Source: Sophora flavescens
Lineage: Eukaryota > Streptophyta > Magnoliopsida > Fabales > Fabaceae
NCBI GenBank assembly: GCA_030762895.1
Contig: CM061064.1
Span: 236,374,586 to 236,438,585 of the forward strand
Direction of reading: 5' to 3'
Length of the DNA stretch: 64,000 nt
Within the stretch, counting starts at the first letter, position 1. Each line of letters begins with the position of its first letter. Shown in pieces: positions 45,606 through 56,696 of the stretch. Below the pieces are notes generated by a model. The model was not told the DNA's origin. It made no database searches and saw nothing but the letters and a program-made list of their open reading frames with translations. Position numbers and translations under genes: made by a program.

Positions 45606-45665
45606 GATTCAATATTAATGAGCATGCGTAACTTATCAAGGTATGCATGCTCATTGTATTGAATC
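45606..45665 (+). other. Hairpin in the CACTA-2 transposase leader
   Basis: Arms 45606-45627 (GATTCAATATTAATGAGCATGC) and 45645-45665 pair over about 19 positions around a 17-base loop. It lies ~390 bp before the transposase ATG. Could be a structured leader or a small-RNA source. Confidence 0.6.
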
Positions 45666-46053
45666 TTGAATTGTCCAAGTGGGACAGTTTGGGAAAAAAC
45701 CTTTTTCACACTCGTACAATAGTCATTTCAATGTTCAAATGCCTTATATACTTGTTGAAATCTCGGTCTGATGCATTTCCTTTTGTTCTCCTGGTGCATA
45801 CTTGATCGCGGTGATTCTGACCGTGCTCGAGTCGTGTAACTTGGAGACCGATGGGAAATGCTGCCGAAATTTTGTCAAGTATAAGGTATTTGAATATGGG
45901 AATAACTATTAGTAGCCGAGTGTGGCAAAGGTTTCTTCTCGAATGGGATAGGTTCATACCTTGTCATAAGAATGAGATTGGTGGAGTTATTGGAATGCAC
46001 CGTAATATATAAGTGTTATTGTAGGATTGGTCAGGCTATTTAATTTGCGGCCA

Positions 46054-49000
46054 ATGGATATTCCGGAGAATCGGAAATGGATGTATCGTAGGTTGGATCG
46101 GAATAAACGTCTTAGGGAAGAGTATAGAGTTGGAGTGGGTGAGTTTATAGAGTTTGTTGTTAGTCAGGAGAGATTTATACGGCTGGGCGGTGATCAATTG
46201 AGGTGTCCTTGCAAAAGATGCAAGTGTCAATCTTTCAAAAGCATGGATGGAGTTGTAGCCGATATTTATGAGAAGGGCTTCATGCCTGATTACTATTGGT
46301 GGAGTAACCATGGTGAGACGTTGCCTGACTTAAACCCGATTGTGGCTGAAGGTTCGTACTATGGAAGTGGTGACGGGAGGGAAGAATTGAATCCATACGA
46401 GCAGATGATAATGGATCATGCTGGACCATCGGTTGGTGTTGTACTAGAAGAAGATGGGGGAGAAGATGGTGGAATGGGTTCCCAATACATAGAGGAGAAT
46501 CCGAATCCCGAAGCTCAAAGATTCTATGATATCTTTGAGTCTTGCCACGATCTCCATTGTGGGAAGGATGTCAAGAGTACACGGAGTTGTCGATGTGCAT
46601 GGAATGGTTGAGTATCAAATCGACTACAATATGCAAGAAGGCTGTTTTAATCGCCTCACCAGGTCAGTGTCCAAGGCGTTGCCAGAAGGCAATCGGATGC
46701 CTACAAGTTTTTATCATGCTAAGAAGTCCGTGGAAAATTTGGGTCTGGGGTGTTTGAAAATTGATTGCTGCCCGAATGGATGTATGTTGTACTATAAGAA
46801 TGATTCACTGGAAAGCATAACGTGTTGTCGATTTTGTGGTGCGGATCGGTATAAGACAACCACTAGGATGGGCATTGAGAAGAAGAGGTCGCTAAAAAAT
46901 ATGTGGTACTTTCCGCTCGTGCCAAGACTTACAAGATTGTACTCTTCGATGGCCACTGCAACTCACATGAGGTGGCATAGTGAGCATGAGAGGGAGCAAG
47001 ATATCTTGTGTCATCCATCTGATGGAGAAGCTTGGAAGCATTTTGATAGGGTTCATATGGCATTTTCGCAGGACCCTCGCAATGTCCGATTGGGGTTATC
47101 TGCTGATGGATTTAATCCTTTTGGGCAGTCTGGAAAAGCATACTCTTGTTGACCGGTTATCCTGACTCCGTACAATCTTCCCCCGGGGATGTGCATGAAG
47201 CGGGAGTTTATGTTCCTAACAGTCATAATTCCGGGTCCGTCTAATCCAAAAGGTAAGATTGATGTGTACTTGCAGCCATTGATAGATGAGTTGACAATCT
47301 TTGTGGAATGATGGTGTGTTGACATATGACGTATCTTTGAGGCAGAATTTCATCATGAAAGCATCTTTAATGTGGACGATCAACGACTTTCCCGCTTATG
47401 GGATGATGTCGGGTTGGATGACCGCGGGAAGCTTGGATGCCCAATATGTATGGAGCTATCGAAGGCATTCACGCTTAAAAACAGTCGAAAGATCTCATAT
47501 TTTGATTGTCATCGTCAATTCCTTCCAGAAGATCATCCTTATAGGCGGAACAAGAATGCATTCAAGAAGCGTTGTGCGGAGAGAACACCGCCTCCACCAC
47601 GTTTGACTGGTCCTAATGTATGGCGCAGAGTACAGTACTTACCGCTCGTCCATGAAACCCAAGGAGAACATATTCCTGATTATGGCGTCAACCATAATTG
47701 GACAAAACAAAGTATATTTTGGAGGTTGCCATATTGGAGGACACAGCTACTCCGTCACAACATTGATGTCATGCATACTGAGAGGAATGTGTTTTTGAAT
47801 GTGTTTGACACTGTGATGGACATCAAGGGGAGGACAAAGGATACAAATAAAGCCCGATTGGACCTGCCTAACATTTGTAATCGGAAGGAGCTTGAGTTGC
47901 AGGACGGTGGTCGTGGCAGACTTATCAAACCGAAGGCAAGTTATACACTAAGCAAAGCACAGAAAGTGGCCGTCTGTAAGTGGGTTAAAGAACTAAAGTT
48001 ACCAGATGGGTATGCTTCCAATCTGGGTAGATGTGTTGACATTAAGGAAGCAAAGTTACATGGAATGAAGAGTCATGATTGCCACGTGTTCATGCAACGG
48101 TTGCTTCCAATTGCGTTCGAGCATTACCGAAGCAAATTTGGAACCCACTTGTTGAGCTTAGCCACTTTTTCAGGGAGCTTACATCGACAACACTAAATGT
48201 GAATCAATTAAAGGATATGGAAGTAAAGATACCCGTTTTGTTATGTAAGCTAGAGCAAATCTTCCCGCCGAGTTTCTTTGATTCCATGGAACACCTGCCA
48301 GTTCATCTACCTTACGAAGCAAGAGTTGGTGGCCCAGTCCAATACCGCTGGATGTATCCATTTGAGAGGTAAACAACATCAACTATTTTACTTAATACAT
48401 ATGAAATTCACGAACACGAGAGCGTAGTTTAGCTTTCCCTAAAACTAGTAATTATTTGTATGTATCCCTCTATAATAGGTTCCTGCACTCCCTTAAACAC
48501 AAAGTCAAGAACAAGGCACGAGTGGAGGGTTCCATTTGTGAAGCATACTTAGTAGAGGAGACTTCCACTTTTGCCTCTTATTACTATCCGGACGAAGTTA
48601 ACACGAGAAGGACAAGGATGCCTAGAAACGTTGATTCGGGCGAAGGATGTTCAACATTGTCCTCCTATATCAATATTCAACTATCCGGGCAGATTTAATG
48701 GCAAATCAAAAGGATATTTCTTGGAGCAGCGTGACATTAATGCTGCTCATCTGTATATCCTTCAAAATTGTGAAGAGGTGGCGCCATATTTAGAGTAAGT
48801 TTCTACAACGTATTTAATAAGTTCAATTGACATTTATGATTATTAATCGTCCTGCTGTTAATCTCCCATATGTAGGATGTACGACAATTTTCTAAGGGAT
48901 CTCCAACCTGACATTTCAAACGATCAGGTTGCTCGAGAAATTTCTTCTCACTTTGCTACGTGGTTCAGTAAATATGTAGGTTAAGCATCTTCATTTGTTG

Positions 49001-49793
49001 AAATACATTTTATCTCCTTAAATATATAGCATGTATAAGAATAATATAATATTTGATTTTTTAGGTACTAGATCCAGAAAACAATGTTCAAAATCCATTG
49101 TTGACAAATTTGGCATGGGGGCCTAATAGATGGGTTACATCATGGAATACTTATATTGTAAATGGATATAAATTTAACACAAAAACATGGAATGAAGGAA
49201 TGCAGACGTGTAACTATGGTGTTTGTGTGCGAGCCACTGATGGCAATGTAGAGGATGATTTCTATGGGGTTCTAACTGACATCCTTGAACTCGATTATAC
49301 CGGTTTCCCCGTGATGAAATTAGTTATCTTCAAGTGTGATTGGTTTGATCCTACTCTTGACGTAGGGACAAAAATAGATAATAATTATGGTATTGTTCAA
49401 GTTAGGCTGTCTCGAAGGTATAACAAGGCGTACGACCCATTCATTTTTTCACAACAGGCAGAGCAGGTTTATTACTCGCCATATCCTGAAGGACATCATG
49501 GCTGGTTGGGTGTTATTAAGATAAAGGTTCGCAATATAATTACTGATAATGTAATCAACCGGCCTGAAAAAGATGCTCCGTACCAAGATGATGAGTTTTC
49601 AAGACCCCACGTACCGTTGCAAATTACGCCGGACATTATTGCTAATTCTCTGGCGGACATTTCCGGAAATGGGGAAGAAGTTGAAAGAGAGTTAATGGAT
49701 CAATCCGAGTTGGACGCATCTAGCGAAGGTACATTCCGATCAAGTGATACTGATGAGAGTGAGGGTGAATTTAGTTACGGAGATTCTACTTAG
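46054..49793 (+). pseudogene. TNP2-type CACTA transposase, damaged
   Basis: Starts at ATG 46054 (MDIPENRKWMYRR). Transposase-associated zinc domain (LRCPCKRCKCQ, WWSNHGE) at ~15-90, then Transposase_21 core (DCCPNGCMLYY, CCRFCGADRY, GLSADGFNPFG, MWTINDFPAYGM), DUF4218-like (SHDCHVFMQRLLPIAF, WNPLVELSHFFREL), DUF4216-like (VEDDFYGVLTDILELDY, VIFKCDWFDP) and an acidic end. Introns 48369-48478, about 48794-48875 and about 48978-49064 are supported by frame. Lesions: frame changes near 46540, 46620, 47300, 47415, 48120 and 48655, and a TGA for Trp at 47150. TNP2 cuts and joins the element ends. Either a decaying gene or one with assembly indels; the dense domain conservation suggests recent loss. 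Confidence 0.82.
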
Positions 49794-49903
49794 GTAATTT
49801 ATTTATGTCATAATTCATTGTGTGAATGTCATTCTACTTATTAGGTAATTTATTTTTGTATTATTTACACTGTTGTGTAATCATCTTTTCATTTTTTTCA
49901 CAG

Positions 49904-51614
49904 ATGGCAGATTCCTCTAGAGGTAGGGGTCGTCGTGGAGGTCGTGCTGCGAGAGTCCCTTCGCCGGCCGACCCACAACCTTCAGATTGAGACCACCCTA
50001 CCAGCACCTCTGTGGACGGGACACCTCAGGGTGATGGAGTTGCACCCCCCACCCAGCCTCATGTGGTCGGGACACAGGCTGCACCCTCATCATCCATACC
50101 TACGATGATAGGACCATCATCATCATCAGGACAGGAGAGTCGTGGTCCATCCGACAGGAGGATTCTTCTTATCCCCAGGGCGGATAACGAGTATGCTAAT
50201 TTAATTTTTTAATATATATAACGTATCATTAATTTCTATTTACTTGTTTTTTAATTTAATTATAACATTTATTAATGCTCTAATTTTGCTGTAGCTTTCT
50301 ACCCCCGAAGGGCCCTTCAGATTCGATATCGAAGATCCTGCGACGCAAGTTTGATGGTCCATGGCCTACATGTAAGGCCATCCCACTGGGCCATAGGGAT
50401 CAGTTGTTTCTAGAGTTTAAGGTAACAATTTATTAAGTTTTTTAAATTAAATTTACATTATATATATGTACACACGAATTTCCTAACAACTGTAAGTTGC
50501 AGAAAGAGTATAGGTGGGACTTAGCTTTAGAGGCTCTCGTCAGGGACATATTTGAGCATAAAGGGTCCCTGGTCATGAAGAATCTGATGAACAAGCTGAG
50601 GAAGGGTCAGAGTAAGGGGAGGTGGGTGGATCCTGAGATCAAGAGGCAGCTGGACCGAAGTTGGGCTCCTGAGAAGTTCCAGGAGATCCCAGGCCACGGC
50701 TCGGCGTATCGAGCTTCGATGGTGGCGCATGTGCTTGGACCGGTGGGTCTAGATCAGCCACCGCCCACTACGACGAGCTGGTAATACATTAAACTTTTGA
50801 CTTAATATACTATTTAATTAATTAGTTTTCATTTTTAATTATTCTTATGAATTTAAGATTATATTTTTCTGTGCAGAAAGCACAGAAACAGCGAGCCCCC
50901 ACTGCTATGGAGTTGGTGGAGAGGACGAAGAAGTTGAAGTCGGGGACATGGGTCAACGACAAGGCCCGTAACTATGTTGTAAGCAAAAAAATAATTTAGT
51001 GTTTACTTGTAATTTATTATAAATGATTTGTTAATATTGGATATAATTTTAACTAAATCTCTTCAACTATACTTTGTAGGTGGGCTTCAACGAGAAGAAG
51101 GACGATGCCATATCACGTGCCTCACGGTCACAAGATGAGGCTTTGGCTGGTGATGGGCCCTGCTCTCTCTGTCTCCGTCGACGATAATGCCATTTATTTG
51201 GAGGTCGTCGGGGCGGGAACAAGAAGGGGCACGTGTATGGCCTCCGGACACTGGGAGCCGAGTTCATCGCTTCTTCGTCGCACGCCCTGCTCCTTCCCTG
51301 ACCGATACCATCCCTCGGGAGCAGTTCCACCAAATGCGAGAACACCATCACCACGGCTGAACGCGGAGCTTCGGGAGAAGAGCGAGAGAGAGAAGCGAGA
51401 TGGCGAACCATATTGCCGATTGACTCAGGCACACAGCGGGATTGATGCAGACGAGCATCAGCGAGGGCTAGACACTGCGGCTGGTGTTGGAGCAGATGAG
51501 ATCCAGACTCCGATTGCTCGGGATGATGCTCTCGGCGGTTGTCTTTTCTGCTGCCGCTCCTCGATTCCGCCGCCGCCTCTCGATGCTGCTACTCCGGAAG
51601 GGACGATTAGCTAG
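49904..51614 (+). pseudogene. Transposase_24-like (TNPA-type) gene, damaged
   Basis: Begins MADSSRGRGRRGGRAAR at 49904 with an in-frame TGA at 49988. Exons by frame: 49904 to ~50190, ~50295-50420, ~50503-50780, ~50877-50981, 51081 onward. Recognised words: KILRRKFDGPWPTCKAIP, GSLVMKNLMNKLRKGQ, KSGTWVNDKARNYV, and (after a frame change) DDNAIYLEVVG with KKGHVYGL, as in plant Transposase_24 proteins. Frame changes occur near 50690 and 51160. The proline/serine-rich N-terminal part and Glu/Arg-rich end fit TNPA-like proteins that bind subterminal repeats, but that role is inferred. Confidence 0.68.
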
Positions 51615-51884
51615 CGAGGCAGCGGTGGTACGGGGCCGAGGATGATTGGATTCCTCCATCTCCCCCTCATCATGACTGATTTTTTTTCTCCATATTTTTT
51701 TACTTTAAACGATTCTTGTACGACATTTTGGATTATTCTTTTTATATATATTTATTCTTTCTTATGATTGTATATTTCATAAGTAATTTGGTGTGTTTTG
51801 TTAGTAAGTTTGCTAACGTTTAAAGAAAATCAGAAAAAAAAATTTATTTTAAAAGTTTTAATTTTTTTTAAAAAATAATAACCA

Positions 51885-52276
51885 GTTTAGCGACCGAATT
51901 GGAAACCAATAATTCGGTCGCTAAACTTTATTTAACATTTACATATGAGGTATAGCGATCAAAAATCCGTCGCTAATATAGGTTAACAATGACCAAATTT
52001 AGCGACCGAATTAGCAACCGATTATCGGTCGCTAGAAATGGTTACCCCAAAAATGCGACCAACCTAATAGCGACCGTTTATTATTATTTAGCGACCGAAT
52101 TTACGGTCGCTAATTAGCGACCGAAATATTAATTCGGTCGCTAAAACTTTAGCGACCAGGTATTCAGCTACCACTATAAATCGGTCGCTGATTCGATCGC
52201 TATAATAAATAGCGACCGATTTACACTGTTTAGCGACCGAAAATTACGGTCGCTAAACAATTGTTTTTTTGTAGTG
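51885..52276. repeat. Right subterminal repeats of CACTA-2
   Basis: Direct and inverted TTAGCGACCGAAAT copies ending GTAGTG at 52276. Between 51615 and 51884 there is AT-rich 3' non-coding DNA. Confidence 0.9.
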
Positions 52277-52555
52277 AATCATAAATCCCAAACCCTAAAC
52301 CCCAAATGCCGATATCCCAAAAGCAGTTAGGATTAGGGTCAGGGTCAGGGTTAGGGTTTGGGGTTTGGTATATGGGGTTTAGCAGTTAGGATTAGGGTCA
52401 GGGTTAGGTTTTGGGGTTTGGTATATGGGGTTTTGGCTTTTCGGCTATTGCCATTTGGGGTTTAGGATTTATGTTTTAGTGTTTAGGGGTTAAGTTTAGG
52501 ATTTATGGTTTGGGGTTGGGGGCTTGGGGTTTAGGACTTAGGGAGAAGTTAAGGC
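52277..52555. repeat. Telomere-like repeat, segment 5, with strand switch
   Basis: C-rich (CCCTAAACCCC) to about 52320, then abruptly G-rich (TTAGGGTTTGGGG) to about 52540. The G-rich part begins with a tandem pair, 52322-52380 and 52381-52433, and includes GGCTATTGCCATTTGGGGTT, the inverted form of a word in segment 1 (near 15900). Confidence 0.85.
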
Positions 52556-55500
52556 TTTTGGTTGAAACGGTTGGTATGTCTGAGCTGAAGCGAAGGTAGT
52601 AGATAGACTGAGGCTATCGCTACTCGATGTTGGAAGGTTTGACACATTGGTTAATATTGGGTTGGGCCGAAATTGTGTGATTAGCATATTAATGGAAGCA
52701 GTCATCACTTTTATAAACTAGAAACATAGACAGGAAAAACTCCAGTCAGTGTGATGGTCCGGGCACAGCGCTGTCATTAAAGGGGAATAGAGAGAAGCCT
52801 TAAGCGGTCAGACCACGATTCGCTAAACATTCAAGATTCGAGATGAGCTGCTAAAAAAAGGAAGAATAATAGAAAAAGGTAGAAGATAAAGACTTTCTAA
52901 TGTATTATCAGAAGGAGAGCTTGACAAACCAGTTAATGACCAGGAGCTTTCAACCTTCGACTCTCTGCCATAGAACCACATGAAAATAGCAAAGAATGGA
53001 GAAGACATTAGCCACGGAGCTAACATCTTAGATGGTTCATTCCTCGATTCAAGCATCCAAACCCACCTCCACTTCTCTTAGTTCCCACCAGTCGTTAATA
53101 CGTAGATTAGAGGAAGATCATTCCTCTCTCGGTTAGATTGATTGACCATCCATCGTTAACTTCTCTCGAACCACTCCAAACACACATATATATGCTTCAT
53201 ATCCCTTCTTTATGCTTCATCTCCCACTTGCCGGAAGGATACAACAGATGCTCTACCGACCTACCTGAGTTGATAATTCCATTTCCATCGTACTCTTAGC
53301 CCTAGCCAAGATAAGAGAATTCATTGGATTCGAGCTCTCCCGGCGCTTACTTGAGTGACTTCATTCCTCTGTTCTTTTGTTCTGAAACCATGCTTTTCTT
53401 TATTTATTTCTTCTTGCCTCCTCCTGAGAGTTCTCACTCGTTCAAAGAACTTCTCCTTCGAAGCGAGAAAGGGTAGACATTCTCATAGTGGTACTTGATC
53501 GTGGACGGGTTCATCAATGTTGGGAACAAGAGGCTAAGAGCTACTTTAGGCTTGCTATAAGAGTGGATCTTACCTCAACTGCTTTCCTTGACTATTTCCT
53601 GCTCAAGCTACAGATAAGAAAAATAATGTAAGCTTAGGAATGGGGATGGATATGATTACATTCAAATTTGGCCACCTTATATAGTCTAACTGAAGTTACA
53701 GCTATGACAATCGTTGATTTTTCTCCTTTTTTTTTTCTTGTCTTTCCTACATAACATTAACCATATTTTGTTACTTGAATTCTAGTACCAGATATAGGGA
53801 TAATATATCCCCCCCCCCCTAAGAGTACGTTCTATCGTAGGGGAGATAAAATAGAATTCATTGAAAATCTCTTTCAAACAGCGTATTCTCGGCATCAATG
53901 CACCAACCCTTGGCAAGACCCGTTTGGAAATAACCCAAGAGGAATTAGAAGAGTGGCTTAAAAGCTCCTTTAAGCCATCAAATTTCCTTTCATTTACATG
54001 ATATTCATATTTCTTTTTTGGGATTCCACTAATAGACAGATTGGATAAGAATTTTACTCGATGCAATCGATTCCTAACATCTGATCGGCGATTGTGAAAA
54101 AAAAATAAGAGTCCTTTAGCCTTCGGTTAATAGGAGTAATTCTTCCCTCTAGTAGTTCTGTCAGTCTTTAAATGTGTTCCATAGAATAGAAGAGAAAAAG
54201 TCAGTCTTTACTCCTTAGTCTGCCGCTATCTGTCATCCCTTAATTGCCTTATCTTTTCTTTTTATGTTGTAAATATAAACCGGACGTTTGTTAGGATCTT
54301 CTTGCCGTAACCAGTAATAGGCTTATCTGCCGTTTCATTCGCATTATCGTGAGCGGGTCTGGTGAACTACCCTTTCATTGGTTCTAGCTACTATTGGATT
54401 TGAACCAATAAAGTATTCCAACTCTGCCTTTTAGGGTAAGATACCCTGGCTTTCAGTTGTAGTACTGGTCATTGGAGACCTTGGGACACATCTCAAGTGT
54501 ACTGGGCACCCCTTCTTTGCTTATAGACTCAGCATAGAAAAAGCAAAGCTCTCCTTTGAGATCATGATGTTCTATAGCTTTTCCCAGGGAAGGCATATAC
54601 TACTGATAGTAGTCCGCTTTGTGAAAGTCCCATAAAAGCTCACTTCCCGGCAACGATATCTAACCAACGAGATATGCTTCGGGTAACATTCCCTGATATG
54701 AAATTTCATTAGCGAGTTGGTTCGGTCTATCCCTTCACTTTACCGAAAGCGTACACTCGATATGGAACTTTTATTATCAAATGGGTTGGTTTATTAGCGC
54801 ACTCACGCCAAGTGCTACCGCCTCATCCTGGTTAGGCATCCTAAGCCCCTATAACATTTGGCTTCTTGCGTCGTTCTACCCAGGGATAGTTGAACCGGGC
54901 CTGGTAACTGCCACTTCGATCAAGTGTTAAACTACTATACTACTTATGGCTTCAGTCGAGAAAGGTATGGGCCTATGGGTCGGGTTCGTACTAGCAGACG
55001 GACAATTAAAGTACGTGGGGTCTTCTTGGTGAAGATAAGTAGACGGGTATCCCCTAGATATCGAACAACTAGCCACTCATTATTGTAGCAAGGCACCGTG
55101 GGTCTTGTGAGCTTCTGTGCATATACGAATCTTCTCGATTCCTCTATATGTAAGGAAATAGCTACATCCAAAAGAAAAGGGAAATTGGTCGCCGGACCGC
55201 CCTGGACTCTCCCAACAGTCTTTAGCCTTTTTCAGGCTAAGGCTTGAATGGCGCTCTTAGAATGGATTGTGCTTCAAGAAAACCTACATGACTGGAAAAT
55301 CCTACACTCTGAGTCTTTATTCCCCGTTATTGAGAGTCCCATGCACCCTAGTCTTCTTTCTTTGAAGACATTTTTGAATTCACGCCCTAGTCTTCTTTCT
55401 TTGAAGACATTTTTTAATTCGCACCTTTGGGCTATGACGCTTCTTAGCTTCCCGGGATAGGACTAGTCGACTCAAGTTGGAACGAGGGGTATAACTATTA

Positions 55501-55610
55501 CTACTATACGATAAATGCTTTCCGTCCAACCCCCGTACAAGGCGGCTTAGTAAGGCTTACCGGATTTCTTCAAAGGCCTATGTTCTACGATTAGGACTTG
55601 AGGCTTTACC
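52556..55610. other. Probable nuclear insertion of mitochondrial DNA
   Basis: Base composition and texture change: more balanced GC, short CTTT/GAAAG words, no transposon ends and no ORF above ~95 codons. It resembles plant mitochondrial intergenic DNA. A 3' tRNA-like half on the - strand (54388-54410, ATTGGTTCAAATCCAAT type) and a tRNA-Asp-like stretch (54871-54945) fit an organelle origin but are weak. No mitochondrial gene was recognised. It sits directly between the inverted telomere-like block and a copia LTR. Confidence 0.45.
54871..54945 (-). pseudogene. tRNA-Asp-like relic
   Basis: On the - strand GTAGTATAGTAG and CCCGGTTCAA sit at about the spacing of D-arm and T-arm in tRNA-Asp, with a possible CACT...AGTG anticodon stem. 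Acceptor pairing is poor and the base before the anticodon is not U, so it is not a functional tRNA. Confidence 0.25.
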
Positions 55611-56696
55611 TGTTGACAAGTGACTCCAAATACAAGAGGGCAGTGAATTGTGTGTGAACCGTTTTTTAAAAACTTTGACAAATTAAAATTATTTTCGTTT
55701 TAAGACGCTTTGAAAAATGATTGATAAACATCGCGTGCAAATAAAATCGTTTAGTAAAAGATAAAGGCAGAAATAAAAGAGATAAGGGATGAGAATATGA
55801 ACATATCGATATATCCTGGTTCGGCCACAAACTACCCACGTGGCTTACGTTTTCGAAACCTTGCATTCACTATATCCATTTTGCAAAGATGAACGTGGGG
55901 ATGTAAAAAGGTCTTCGATTTTTCTTTCAAAACCTTTCATTAACTATATTTTGAAACTTCATTCTTTTCCTTTTTACAAGATAAGCATGATGAAGTTTTA
56001 TTTAACAAGACTTATTTTTCTTTAACTATTTCCATTTCTTTGTTTAATGAATCAATTTTCAGCTCAATACTAGAAATGATTTTCTTTGATGAGGAAATGA
56101 TTTTTCCAAGACGCATGCTTTCATCATTTAATTCCTTATATGCAACAAGTAAATCATTATAAGACAATTCATTAATGAGTTCATCATCGATTACCTCATC
56201 ATCATCAACGTCCTCATGATTGGCCATGAGACAAAGGTTGGCTTCTTCGTCATCGGATTCTTCTGAAGAGTCCATATCATTATCTTCCCATGCGATGTAG
56301 GCCTCCCTTCCTTTTCTATCCTTTTGTGGCCTCTTTTCCATCTTGTCATTCTTCTTTAGGACTTGAGGACACTCAGGACGAATGTGGCCTTTCTTTTTGA
56401 AATTGATACAAGTAGGTACATAGGACGTTCCCTCTCCTTCAATCTTCTTTTGAGGAGTGAAGTCCTGACGAGTTATCCCTTTGTTCCTTAGGAACCTTTT
56501 GAACTTACGGACCATTAAGCTCATGTTTTCATCTCCTTCAATGAGTCCTTCAAACTCATCACAATCACTATCTTATTTGACTGTCTCATTCATACTAGCC
56601 TTAAGAGCAAGGCCTTTCTTTTTCTCGTCTTTCCTCACTTTCAATGAGGCGGTTTGATCAGCCTCTGGCTCATCTAGTTTTATGGCTAGTATGACC

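Larger units (their letters stand above)
42370..52276 (+). mobile_element. CACTA transposon 2 (9.9 kb, carries transposase genes)
   Basis: Ends CACTACAAAAAAA ... TTTTTTTGTAGTG with duplication AAT (42367-42369, 52277-52279). Subterminal GCGACCGAAAT repeats, CT-rich leader, tandem repeats and a hairpin, then a TNP2-type transposase gene and a Transposase_24-like gene, both + strand. Domain order is that of an autonomous plant CACTA element, but both genes carry stops and frameshifts as read. Confidence 0.93.

Noticed and set aside
52277..52555. Ancient telomere-telomere fusion
   Set aside because: The strand order is CCCTAAA then TTTAGGG; a head-to-head fusion of chromosome ends would give the reverse.
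53782..54066. 94-codon - strand ORF in the organelle-like block
   Set aside because: No family recognised and no neighbouring gene structure; includes a C-run. Kept only as part of the block description.
54388..54460. Complete tRNA gene on the - strand
   Set aside because: A T-arm like that of plastid-type tRNA-Met is visible, but the rest does not fold to a cloverleaf by eye.
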